Assembly: GCA_000827495.1 (NCBI GenBank)
Contig: KN817557.1
Coordinates: 65,525-129,524, forward strand
From: Hypholoma sublateritium FD-334 SS-4
Taxonomy: Eukaryota > Basidiomycota > Agaricomycetes > Agaricales > Strophariaceae
DNA: 64,000 nucleotides
Reading direction: 5' to 3'
The translations under genes were made by a program, and so were the position numbers. Position 1 is the first letter of the stretch; every line of letters starts with the position of its first letter. The notes beneath the pieces are model-generated. The model ran no database searches. It was not told where the DNA came from and was given only the letters and a program-made list of their open reading frames with translations. Of the stretch, positions 45,401 to 56,939 are shown in pieces.

Positions 45401-47109
45401 ATGGATCAGTCTGCGGTATCCAGTGAGTCGCGCGACTTTCTGTAACTCATAATACCCGTCAATATTTCGCACCAGGCGATTCAGTTTTGGAAACGCTGAT
45501 CAAAACCAACCGACCGCCTACCGACCAAGAAAGAGCGATAATCCAGGAGTCCATGGCCCCCACCAACGCTAAATTGAAGGTCGTGGAAGCGCAGATATCG
45601 GAAACCATGGCCCATATCCAGTCACTGAAGTCGCAGGTTGAACAGGCAGAAATCAAGCTGCAGCGCCTGCAAGAAGAAGAGGCGGCGATCTTGGAGACTT
45701 TTGCAGATCATCGTCGAGTTTTTTCTCCCTTCCAAAATCTCCCAGAGGACGTACTTTACGAGATATGTGTCACATGCGTGGAAACCAACATGCCTACACT
45801 GTCTTACCGCAGGAATCCATTGCCTTATGTTCTCGCACAAATCTCCAGTGTAATGCGACAAATCGTGCTGACAACCCCACTCATCTGGGCCTCCATAAAT
45901 GTTGAGATCGGACCATTATTTTTTCACAGTCTCGGAGGGTATGAACGAGCTTATTCAATTCTCGCTCGGAAGGCTAGCAAATGGTTCGAGCGAGCGGGTG
46001 ACCTGGCTCTTACCGTATTCATAAAGGACACCGGCACCTACGATAAGTTCGACGACTTTGATTTCAATCCATCAAGCATCCTTTTCGACGCCCTTCTCAG
46101 TTATTCATCCCGCTGGAAAGAAATTCGATTCCATTCAAGCTGTAGATCTGAATCCACACCCATGATTCGCATTGCCGCATTGACGACCGTCGACGTTCCC
46201 CTTCTCCAATCACTTTCCCTTCGTCTTGATTGTTCAATTGCGAATCCTGCGCTTTGGTACAATGCATTCCTCACAATACCGACACTCAAACATGTAGCAT
46301 TGGAAACAGACGCTGTCCGAATGTTCAACGTCAATTGGGCCGCTCTTACTTCGGTTACGCTCCGCGGAAGCTCGCATAATCAATGCCATTCCCAAAGTGA
46401 GATAGCAAGAATTTTCTGGCAAACCAAATGCCTAGTATTCTGCGATATTGTTGTGGGTCCGACGCGCTCAGAAGAACTTTACACTGCCAAAATCATCCTT
46501 CCCTTTCTGAAGACTTTATTCGTTGGCGAAAGAAATTTTGAAACGTCTTCATCTGCAGCTCCTAGTATACTGGACCTAATTACTGCACCAATTCTGGAGG
46601 TATTTCACATCCGTGAGGCGTTCTTTGATCTCTCTCTGTTAGATTTCTTCAAAAGGTCACCACATGTTTGGAAACTTTCCCTCCCGTACCTCGACCAAGA
46701 AAAATCATTGACGAAAACGAAGGGATTTCTCCGTCACTGCCCTTCACTTACCGTACTATCCCTCTGGCCTGTAAAGTGGAACATGGGTACTCGCAGTGCC
46801 AATAGGTTCCTGCGAGCATTTGTCGAAGAACGCGTTGACGGTGTTATTTGTCCGCGCCTGCAGGATTTCAATTTCGCAGGAAGGATCATTTTCTCTCTCC
46901 AAACACTGCGCCTATTTCTCGAAGCAAAGCAAGGAGATATTGCTATGCCGAATGTCATGCCGTGGAAAAGGGTGGTCATTGATATCGGCGGCATACAGGT
47001 TGGCACGACGACACGCCTACAGGTGTTGGACCTTGTTTCGCAGAAAAAGGCAGTGGGATTGGATGTTGAAGTAACAGAGGGAAGGTACAGACAACCATAT
47101 TTTTATTAG
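45401..47109 (+). CDS. F-box-like domain protein
   Basis: Two exons, 45401-45422 and 45476-47109, joined in phase 1 across a 53-nt intron (GTGAGT...CACCAG), giving 551 residues. The N-terminal 75 residues form a coiled coil (LKVVEAQISETMAHIQSLKS, QVEQAEIKLQRLQEEEAAIL). The F-box-like motif follows directly: FSPFQNLPEDVLYEICVTCV, then LAQISSVMRQIVLTTPLIWA. The remaining sequence has irregular leucine-rich repeats (LTTVDVPLLQSLSLRLDC, LTSVTLRG, LTVLSLWPVKW). Such proteins recruit targets to the SCF (Skp1-cullin) ubiquitin ligase through the F-box; they are hugely expanded in agarics and individual targets are unknown. The tiny first exon gives only seven residues before the splice, a usual arrangement in this family. 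Intact. Confidence 0.85.
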
Positions 47110-47798
47110 AATCCAGATCGTAACTAATTCCTCGGAGAATTGCAATGCTTGATCAATTGCCAGTACGATTTTTGAAAGCACAGTTTGGCGACAGTGATTT
47201 GTAAATTCCGCAGATATATGCATGAAGAGCACTTCTCTCGATACAAGGTGTCGGTAAATTTATAAAGCAATGGTCTTTGTCTGTCTGTGACTAAGTTCAT
47301 CACACTCGCGCTTCCGCGCGCCATCCCGCACACCCTGGCATGACAGACGACCGTCAACGACCTGCCACCCGGAATAACCGGAGAAGGCGCGCGCAGCGAT
47401 ACCGCAGAGCAAATAAATATCCGTGAAGTGGGATACGAGACGGACGCAGTGAGGCTGTTATGGTGCCTTGAGAGCAAGGTGTTGTCGGACGACCGTGGGG
47501 GGGCGGGGGGGGGCGTGAGAAACGACACTGGTATAGGCGGGTTGTCTCCCGAAGGTCGGTGTACTACGAAAAGTTGTCTATGAGTGTGGGGGGGTATACG
47601 GTGTCTATAGCTGTTCGTTGTTGTCGTAGTACATGGCCCCCATGTTCCTCTCACCTCGTAACGCATCTAGTATGTAGCGCGCTGTGTCTGCTCTATTCCA
47701 TTCCTCGTTCGTAGCTACACCCAAGAGGACGCAATTCTTCAAGTGTTGCCCTGTTCGTCATTATAGTTCGAAAACCTGGGAGAAGTAACCGAGACGCG
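47110..47798. other. Convergent intergenic region
   Basis: 3' ends of the F-box gene and of the minus-strand GT18 gene meet here. A G-rich run (GTGGGGGGGCGGGGGGGGCG) occurs at about 47495-47515. An open minus-strand frame at 47666-47124 has no family motifs and runs into the 3' UTR; it is not annotated as a gene. Confidence 0.45.
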
Positions 47799-49685
47799 TC
47801 AGATATCAATAATTAGGCTTGGAACGCCCTTTCTTACATAGGACTCCTTGCCCGCGCGCACCGCCTCCTCGCGCTCCTGCAGAAGGACGGCGGCCGCGCT
47901 ACGCCAGTCCGTTTCCATCAGAGCTTCCAACCGCTTTTGAACTGCTGCCTCTGTCATGTGGTCCGGGATAAAGCTGGCGGGAGACAGGTCAGGCACACGG
48001 CTGCGTCGCGCAGGCTAAACTTACCTCGGGATCTCTGTGGTCGACGCCGCTTTCACCGCCTTAACGAACGCGTCCCAGTCTCTTGCATGTACATTATATA
48101 CATATCTGCAGGCGGTAAGGTCAGGCCCCCAGGATTTCGTTATTTACAAGGATTTGGGCTTACGGAGGGTCGAATCGGTTTAATGAGGGATGCTGGGTGT
48201 ACCAAAATGATTTGTCCCAAGGTGCGTCTTGCTTCCAGTGGAGAATCTACGCAAGGGTTCTGGTTAATTGGAAAGACATTTTTAGCGAAGTAGATACATA
48301 CTGGGTTGATAAACGGCACACCCTGACAAAGCGAGTTGTAGGGCGAAGGACTCCACCAGGGTCCGCCGACGCCAATCATGACCTTGCTCGTTCCGACCTG
48401 CTGCATGAAGTCTTGTTGATTTAACCGCCCCAAGTTGATGACCCTCTGCTCCCGGTCCTCGATGTCGGCCATAGGGCCCCGAACGTCCGGGTTCCAGCCG
48501 CCGTAGCGCTGGTTGATTTGCCAGCCACCGACGAAGTCCAAACCAACCTCACTCGCGGCGAGTGCGAAGTACGAGCGGTTCCACGCGAAGTTGTCGTCGT
48601 ATACGTAAGTGAGCTGCTTCATCAGCATCCACACCTGTTGCGCGCGATCGGCGAGCGGGATGGTGGGGACCTTCTGGCAATCTTCTTGAATGGAGTACCT
48701 GGGGAAGACCGTCGAATCCGAGCAAAAGCGGAAATGATTGTAGGAACATACCCTATATATTGGATGGGACTATCTTCCTCGTTCGCGACTAGCCGATCCG
48801 GATTGGCGGACAAAATCCACTTGCCCTTCATCAGTGATGTGTGGAAGTGGCCCCCGTGCGAGGCGAAGAACTCGAAATCGAAGATCTTCCAGGCTGGAAT
48901 ACCGGTGGGATTCGTGGGACCCTTTACACATTTTGTATCCTGGTGGCATTCGCCAGCTCTATTCCTGATTACAACCTGAGGTTCGGTCATTATGATTACA
49001 GTGAATTCTAAGGTAATTCGAACAAGGGAGCGCACTCACCTTAACCAAATCTGGAAACATGCGGTATTGCTGCAGCGCCTCCTCTTGACAGAACCTTAGA
49101 ACGACAGGGGGAATGGATTGTTTCAGAATTGCTCACCGAAGCTGTTAGCAAAGAGAGTAGTGTATCCTAGCCTGCGTAGATTTTTATACTATCATTCGTC
49201 CATGAGATTTGTGTTGCATAAATGACTGCAGACTCCGCACCACTGATAGCCCCCTGACACGGATAATCAATTATTTAATGAGCTGATGTGAACGCTTCAC
49301 AATCATAAGCGCACCAAACACCTTCACCACCTCGCCAGCCACGTACTACAGCCTCTTCAAACCAATGGGCTGCCAATAAAGCGACCTTGTTCTGATTAGC
49401 CCCGCAGTTTCCGAGTGCCATGCAGGTGTGTAGTTCGCGCAGAGTCTGTCCATTCCACTCGCGGTAGTCCTGTCGTTTGTCATCGGGAGGCGGAAAATGG
49501 TTTGCGACATGAGATGGGACAACCGCATATGCGCTGCTGTTGTGGTGGCTGGTGCCATGGCAGAGATTTACGTCGAGCCCGGTGGTGTCCTCTTGCCATA
49601 GCTGCGTACTGAAGACGTTGAAAAGGAAGATGAAGAAAGCGAGAACCGAAACGATTTTGAGATAGGTGACCCTCTTCGCGTTCAT
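47799..49685 (-). CDS. GT18 family glycosyltransferase (MGAT5-like), type II membrane
   Basis: The protein starts at 49685 with a short basic tail and one signal-anchor span (LKIVSVLAFFIFLFNVF), the type II Golgi topology. The catalytic region has the fungal GT18 signatures: CVKGPTNPTGIPAWKIFDFE, FFASHGGHFHTSLMKGKW, QVWMLMKQLTYVYDDNFAWN, GGWQINQRYGGWNPDVRGPM and GVGGPWWSPSPYNSLCQGVP. After two further introns come HWKQDAPWDKSFWYTQHPSL, FDPPYVYNVHARDWDAFVKA and FIPDHMTEAAVQKRLEALME. All frames connect through GT-AG introns, for example donor at 48307, so the gene looks intact. GT18 in animals adds beta-1,6-GlcNAc branches to N-glycans; fungal members have no settled substrate. Exon borders around 49035-49280 are approximate. 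Confidence 0.82.
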
Positions 49686-51282
49686 CGCAGCGAAAGTTTA
49701 CATGGACATGTGTTGGGACCTGAATTACACGTCCGTTTAATATGATATGCGTCGGACATCCGTGAGAGAGCATAACAGGTACCAGACATTAAATTTTCAA
49801 AAACTTTCGGAGACCTGAATTCATTTAACTGCATGCGTCGGCTACACCCGGCGCTAATCAGCGGATGTACAACTTGAAGCGAGCTTTCCAAGACTATTTA
49901 AGTATCACAGCCATCGCAAATTGCATGTACTAGTTACTTCCGCTACCCCCCTCGCAACCTCTGCTCAAAGTGTATTCTTCAACCAGACATCAATTCAAGA
50001 ATACAAGTAGAACCAGTAGTCGTCAAGTTGTTGCGGGGTTTAGTTGCGGCCAGGCGGCCTGGCAGCGTCAGAGCGTCTGGCAATGGTCCGGGCGATGTTT
50101 GATACATGTGTTTTTGAGTACGCTTTTGGTACGCTTCCTAGAACAAGATTTTTCTGGTACTCTTGTCTACGGAGCTGACATGTTCAAGTGTAAATTTTTG
50201 TCAGGTATGCGGTAATACAACGACAATATTATGGGCGAGATACTGTACACTGCACTGTATGGTCGGTACCCAATGCCTTTTAAATTTGTCTGTGAGTTCC
50301 GACGATGCCTCACAGGCGTATTACACTCGCCGCAATTCACTCGACCAGAAAAAAATTCCTGAATTTCTCCTGTAATCTCCCTACTGCTCCGTTACGCGCT
50401 TTCGTAGCCCGGTTTGGTAAGTTGAATAGTCCTTTGTACCGAACTTGTCTTCACTGGCGAGTAGAACCACACGGCGGCCCACTGTGATTGATTTTATCTG
50501 TCCTATATTTGTAGCCTCAACAGCGCGCATTCCGGACATAAGTCTACCGCCGCAAAATGATAACAAAGCTAGAAGCTTGTACAAAGTTCAAGGCTCCTGC
50601 GATTATAAAGACAAGGCGTATCTCATAACATTGTACTGCAGTACCTTCAGGAGGTAAGCGCAGTTTGATAAGCTACTATTAAGAAGATCAAAACTTGAGA
50701 AAACCGAAGACATTCCGATAAAGTAGACTGTCTCCAAGGCCGAAAGAAAACGGCGTTTGAATCTAACAGTTGGAACCAGCTTTTTTATTGGATGGTGAAT
50801 GGAATACACATTTTGTTGATTTATTAACTAGTATAACGAATACAGCGCGGAATGAATTTGGGGTATGTAGAGTGGAACATTTACGTGGGATAACTAACGG
50901 ATTGCCAGGGACAGCTCAGGTTAAGAAATCAAAGGAATAAATCGATCGATACAAGGCGGTATGAGGTCATTGGTGTTACAACAGATTAAATCAAAAAAAC
51001 CAGATAATTGTAAGAATCAGAAAAATAGAATAAATAGAAAGAACAAAGAAGTGGAGGGAAATAGTGAAGGAAACCAAAAAGTCAGTACTTCCCAGAAGAT
51101 AGTCTGCTCTAGACAGTCATTTTTGGTGGGGCACTATGAGGTCCAGGGATTACATGTACGGGTGCGTCAAGGGTGTTCTGAGGAGGTAAAAGACCCATCA
51201 GTATCGGAATCATATCCACCGCTAACGCCGATTCAACATCCGTGCTTGAATAATAAAAGAAGCGGCGAAGGAGGCCAAACAC
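49686..51282. other. 1.6 kb intergenic region
   Basis: Largely AT-rich. The GT18 promoter occupies the left end and the F-box/LRR 3' flank the right. Several short frames exist on both strands (for example 49970-50215) without motifs or splice logic. Nothing supportable. Confidence 0.4.
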
Positions 51283-53375
51283 TCACCGATCAGCCGCCGG
51301 GTCCACGCAGAGTACGTCGGCGATCCGCGAGTCGAGCCACTTCATCACGTCTTCCCCGAGGCTGCTGCACTCGTAAAGCTCTAGACGCGCGAGCCGCGTG
51401 GGCGTGACGCCGCCGACCGCCTGAGCGGCGCCATTGTCCGGGTTCCGGGCCTCGACCATCTGCACGAGCTTCGTCACGCCCTCGTTGTGCGCATGGCAGC
51501 TCCGCAGCCCGAGAAATTCGAGCGCAGGGCAGGCCCACGCGAGCGTCTGGCTCTGATTCGGGTCATCTTCGGGATAGCCGAGGGTGGTGAGCAGGGGCTC
51601 GAGCGATGTGCCGCCGATAGTGAGCGTTTTGAGATGGGGAAGCTCCGCCAGAAGTGCGGTCCATGCAATGACGAGTCCGCCGGGCCCGTAGTAGAAATTT
51701 GCAGCATTGGCGGCTACGCCGTACGCGATTGAGAGGTTTTGCACTGGCGGTCTATTTGAGCGTGTGAGGAGGCCCGAAATGATGTCTTCGATTGCATCCC
51801 GTGCCTCGATATCAAGGGTGAGAGAGTCAAGAACGGGGAGCGTGAGGGACTCCAGAAGCTGGGTGAGGAGATAGTGGCCTCCGAGGGTGAGAGAGGTCAC
51901 ATGTGGTAGGGTGAGGCTGGCCAATGGCAGTATCGCTGGCAGTACACCCTGGAAGTGGAGAGAAACGGATTTGAGGTCAGGATTATTTGATAAGATATGG
52001 AGGATTCTGTCCAATGGCAGGTGCGATGTTGGAAGCCCGCGCAAATTGAGAGTATGCAGATCGCGAAGCATAGGAGACGACCACTTGAAAGGCGTGTGCT
52101 GCAAGGTGAGCGACCGAAGCCTGGGCAGAACTACGGAGGAGGACGAGTTTGCATTCGGCAGCCAAGGCCATTCCGCAAAGAAAGCGGCTTCTACGCTTGA
52201 GACTTCAAACTCTCTCAAAATAGGCGCATCCCCTGAGCGCACATATGTCAATATGGTGATGGCTGTGTATTGTAAGACCAGCACGCACCATTAATAGACT
52301 TTAAGGCTCCCATTGATGTGAATTGTTTGTCGAAACGGAATACGAACCGTTCCCAGCGGTGCATCTGCTCGACGAGATAGAAAAAGGCGATATGTCCCCA
52401 GTGCATGCTGACCCGCGACACAGCGTTGACCGGCCGCTCGTGATGAGGTAAGGGCGGACTCCAGCCGTCGTTGCTATGGCTAGGCGGCGAAGGGGGCATT
52501 ACTATCGGCATACTTCCAATGGGGGGTGGAGGAGGTGGAGGTGCAACTATGTAATGCGAGAGTTGTTGCCCGCCAAAAGCAAGATTCCACGGTGGTGTTA
52601 TTGGCGTCAACGGCGATGCTGTTCGCCTTGGCCTATGGGAAGATGCATCCGACGCCTTTTTCGAGCTGGCCACGCGTAGGAAGATCTCGATGTCAAGTGG
52701 AGTTGTGTCTCCCGAGCGCTCGAGCCACAGACGGATGGTGTCCGCAGACGCATGTTGCGTCGTTAGAAGCCGAATCTGCAAACGCCGGTCAGTTCAAGGT
52801 TGCGCGGGAGCGAGGAACGCCTAATAATAGAGACAATGCGTAAGGCAACCATACGTTTGCCTGAAGACACGGCAGCAGGGAGGCACAGAACCCAGTGAAC
52901 CGCAGTTACACGCCGCATCCGCCTGGCGGTCTCGGCTCCTGTACCACTCCCACAGATATCGGGTCTCAACGGGCCGCATATAGAGCGCGAAGAAGTATAC
53001 TGTCGTACTCACTTTGGACCAAATCAGAGGAATCCGCAAGGCCAGTCTTCTCCAGGACGTGCATACCGCTGCCAGCACCCACGCAGAACACGGGTGGTCC
53101 TCGAAACTGCGCATAAATATCTCTCGCAGCAACTCTAGTGGCAGCCGACGAATGGGACTGAGATACGCCATTGTCTTCGCCACCTGTTTCTGCAGCTCTG
53201 CGCGCTGGGCCTGCAGTTCGTTGATGGCGTATTGGCTCTCCTGTACTATCTGGGCGAGGGTCGCCTCCGCGGCGTTGATTTTGGTGGAGAGCTGGCCAAC
53301 CGCGTCGCGCGTGACCGCGAGGCGTCTGCGCGCGCCGTCCAGGGTCTCCTTGGTGGGTGGCTCTGAAAAGTCCAT
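51283..53375 (-). CDS. F-box / leucine-rich repeat protein
   Basis: Three exons, 53375-53013, 52775-about 52295 and 52232-51283. The start at 53375 opens with a coiled coil (LSTKINAAEATLAQIVQESQ, YAINELQAQRAELQKQ), then the F-box-like motif: LSPIRRLPLELLREIFMRSF and VCTSWRRLALRIPLIWSK. Exon 2 has a Pro-rich loop including PPPPPPP. Exon 3 shows repeated LRR units (LPRLRSLTLQHTPF, LRDLHTLNLRGLPT, LPHVTSLTLGG, LPVLDSLTLDI, LPHLKTLTIGG). The organisation is that of an SCF substrate-recognition subunit. The intron after exon 1 is 237 nt, long for this genome, and could conceal an extra exon. The annotated TGA overlaps a GTGAGT donor-like sequence, so a short extra 3' exon is possible. The two F-box genes point in opposite directions around the GT18 gene. 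Confidence 0.83.
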
Positions 53376-56300
53376 GTAATCGTGTGGGCAGAGATTAGGG
53401 GCGTAGATATGGTGGAAGGGAAGAAGTCATAACGCCTTGCTTTCGCCAAATAATCGTCTCATACTCCCGAAATTTCGAACTCCGATCTCCAGGGCGCCCA
53501 GAATAATGCTTCGTGCAGAGCCGAACTATCGTTCCCCCTTGTCTGCATCAAGGGAGAAGCGTCCTAGTTACCCTCGAAACCGAACCAGAGGGCTCTGTGG
53601 GTAAGCGTCGCGTCGACAGGGTAGGTGGGCACTCGCGGAGAAAAAAACTCCGCCTCAATTGACCCAGACGGCAGTGCCGGCGACCGGGCCTCGAGGCAAC
53701 AAAACACGAGGTGACAGAACGGCCCTTCTGCAGCGTGTTGTAGACGTCGTGGAAAGTGCTATTATCCCTCGCTGTCATGCTAGCGAGAAATGAATGGACA
53801 ACGCATGGTAATGGAGGCTTTTGTTGCCTTCGAGATGTCCCTCCAGCAAACAAAAACGACAACAAGAACATCGGATGATGGGGAATGATGGTGTGGAGAA
53901 AGCATGCTCAGACACTGCACAGATAGCCATCATAATGGAGTTACACAATTAGGAATCAGACCGCGTTTCCTCTGCGAGATATTTGGGAAGTAGATACGCA
54001 CTGACATTGTTTGTCCTTCAATTCTCCATAATCTATCCATCCATCATCGCCATCGCACAGGGCGCTGGGCCTATTATGGTGTCATGGCGTCATCGTAGAT
54101 ACACGTATGGGTTCCCTATCGGAAGGATCTGGACATCGATAATTGCAGCGCCCGTTGGGAAGCAATGGGCGCATGGAATACAACGCGGTGAAACAGAAAG
54201 GTGAAGAGAATACGGAAGAAGGAGCGGTCGGAGCTTGATTTTGTGTGCTTTCTGATAGCATGGTCCACAAGCGCCCACAAAATATGAAACGTCGGCACCG
54301 CTTGCTTCTCTATGCAGGCGCCCGGAGATTAGAGTGTAGGGGTATATGGGTTCCGGAAAGGGTAATTCCCGTCGTCAAAGTCGGCCGTCTGGAATAGGCT
54401 GTTTCCTTTTGTAGAATAAACGCGGTCGCAGACTATCTCTATTTGGATTACCCCGCAAAACGCTTAATTTTCGGTTAAGACGATCCTGTCGAGCCTGCGA
54501 AAAGTTAAGAGGTTTACAGCATTATGAAGTCAGCATCTATATAGACAGGCTAAGCAAGATCTTTCGAATTGAATTAAATGCAAGCTTCAAAATGGGCTTG
54601 AGGCGCACAAGTACTTAATGAGATAGAAGCATAGTGTGATGTACGTGTTGCATGCATATGGGGAGCCATGTGTACAAAGCGATGAGGCGAGAATTCTGAT
54701 GCGAAAGATAGAAACTATGCCAGAAACTTTCAAACACGAGGCATTTGTGTTTGTGTGGCGACACACAAGAGTACCTAACCAATTCAATGTACATTATTAT
54801 CCTGCTCCGGCTATATCTACTCTGGGCTTGGAGCAGGCAGCAAAATAAGTCTTCAGCTCTGAGGGATGCTCGTGGTTTTCTCTGTTCGTCAACGGCGTTC
54901 ATCCAAGCAGCCGCAGCCCTCCCATCAGCATTAATAAAACCTGGCGCTTATCGACAAGGTCCAGTTATTTTTTCAAAGAATGATATTCGCTCCTGGAAGC
55001 CAATGCCGCCTTTCTATAATTATGAATATGCGAGGGCGTGTATCGCTAGCTAAGGTGCACGTTATCTTGACATTGACATAGAAGCATATGATTTATACAC
55101 AGCGATTGCGAATGAATCAAAGCGGTTCGCTCCGTCCTGACTGCGAGGGACCGCTCGCCTATATACTGCTGTTGTCAAAGGTCACCTGTCTTGTGCCTCA
55201 TAATTTACCAGAGCGCTATCCCTCACGAAGATCCATGATCGCCCGCTGTCCAGATTTTCGGTGCACCACGAAGCGGCAGCAGCTCACGAGATGCTGATCT
55301 TCGCCGTGGATATAGTAAAACTTACTTTCCACGCCGTCTTCTATACCCTCATTGGGGCTTGATAACATCGCGCACTGCCCGAAGGACACGGCCAGAAGAC
55401 GCGCGCCGACCACCTGGCCCTGCTTAACTCAAAGCCGAGGGCAAGCCGAGGAACCCATAATATCCGCTGCACCCCGCGAGGCCCGAGCGCGATCGCCCCG
55501 CTTTCTGAGACGGGGAGTGCTCAGCCTCCATGGATGGATTGTTGCATCACAGCGAGCAAGGCCGCGCGAAGCGCGCCTGTGAGCACCCCGGCGGAGGCCC
55601 TTTCCCCACATCTGCACCGCATCCATAAGCGGCCGCACCGCGCGATCGTCTCGCGCGCATAGCCGCACTATCTCCTCCCAGGCCAATGAACGGCCGACAT
55701 ACGGTCTATTAATAGCGCGCGTGCCACTGCATCGTGGCGGCTATCTGCGCAGTGAGGATGACGGTGTCCAATCTCGCACAGGCAACTGGAATACCACGGA
55801 GAGGGTATTCGTCGATGTGCCCGAGCGTGTGCTGACGTTTAATATCTTTTTTGCGAAGTGGGCGGTCCTTGGCACTACTGTGGGTTCACTTTTAGCACGC
55901 GCTTGGCTCATGCTGTGCTTTTCATAGTTGCTCAGTAGCGGTCCTTGGCTCGCTACTAGTGGCATATTGTGTGAGGCTAATTCGCTTCGCCGTTTCATGG
56001 GAGGAAGAGCTGGTGGGAGTGTGCTAGAATTAACATGAACTCCGCGTTCCAGCGATGCAGTGGGCGTAGTGTGGTATGGCATTCTTCGACGTCGTGGACT
56101 TCACGTCTTTCACATAGCGGCGGAAACTGGCGTACGCTTCCCACCGAAAATTATGATATCAACCTAAAAGTGTATCACCCATCTGACTCCGAATATTTCT
56201 GTATCGATTTCTTCACCTCGTCTGAAACTCGGTCAATGAGAACGTTGGCTAACAAATAATTTTCTCGGTCATAAAATATCATCAACTACCTGAAGTATCG

Positions 56301-56939
56301 GGACAAGAGACGCCGAGCCCCCAGGCCGCAACATAGACACTTATGCTGGATCGTATATTCAAATCTCGCTACCATTTTGGGGTGCGTCGAACAAAATACA
56401 CGTCTTGAATGACTTATTTCGGTCGAGACCAATGATTAGGGTCAGGAATACACCGCCCAGGCTTGTCCTGGGGCAACCTAGGGTCAACGGGAGCAAGCTG
56501 AGCTTATATCAGAGCATGGATTGACGTACATAGCAGACCCTTGTTTTAGCGCGCTCCTTACGATACCCGGGCGCGCAGAGCATTAAGCTTGGTGGAATGT
56601 GATAATGGCGAGTTAACAATCACGGACGTGAGAGCGTAAGGGATTCGGCGGAAGCAGCTCATTCTGCGGGTATCCTGATGGGAGTCGGGTAATGTAGTTC
56701 TTTTGTAAGGCCATTTAGTATAACGTCATGTTCGGTAGGTCGGGGATGCGATCTCAAACAGTCACTGCAGATGAATGAGACGGAATGAAGGAATGCTGCG
56801 GCGATATTACTTCTCGCCAAGAGGCTAGAGTGGGTATATATAACGAGGCAATTCCAAGTTAGCCTTTCACTTGCCCATCTCTAGACGGTGTACCTCCCTG
56901 CCCTGCTCATTCACTACTTTCCTTAAACTTACCTGCAAA
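53376..56939. other. 3.5 kb region with scattered coding traces
   Basis: No complete gene was found. 53400-54600 shows nothing clear. At 54930-55052 the plus strand reads QGPVIFSKNDIRSWKPMPPF, YNYEYARAC and then stops, which looks like the end of a decayed gene; a piece at 54640-54840 may belong to it. At 55686-55216 the minus strand reads IVRLCARDDRAVRPLMDAVQ and later SKFYYIHGEDQHLVSCCRFV in another frame, again a broken gene of unknown family. 56100-56870 is non-coding and contains the APH gene promoter. Confidence 0.35.

Noticed and set aside
47124..47666. 180-residue minus-strand open frame downstream of the F-box gene
   Set aside because: It overlaps the 3' flank, includes simple G/C runs and shows no family resemblance.
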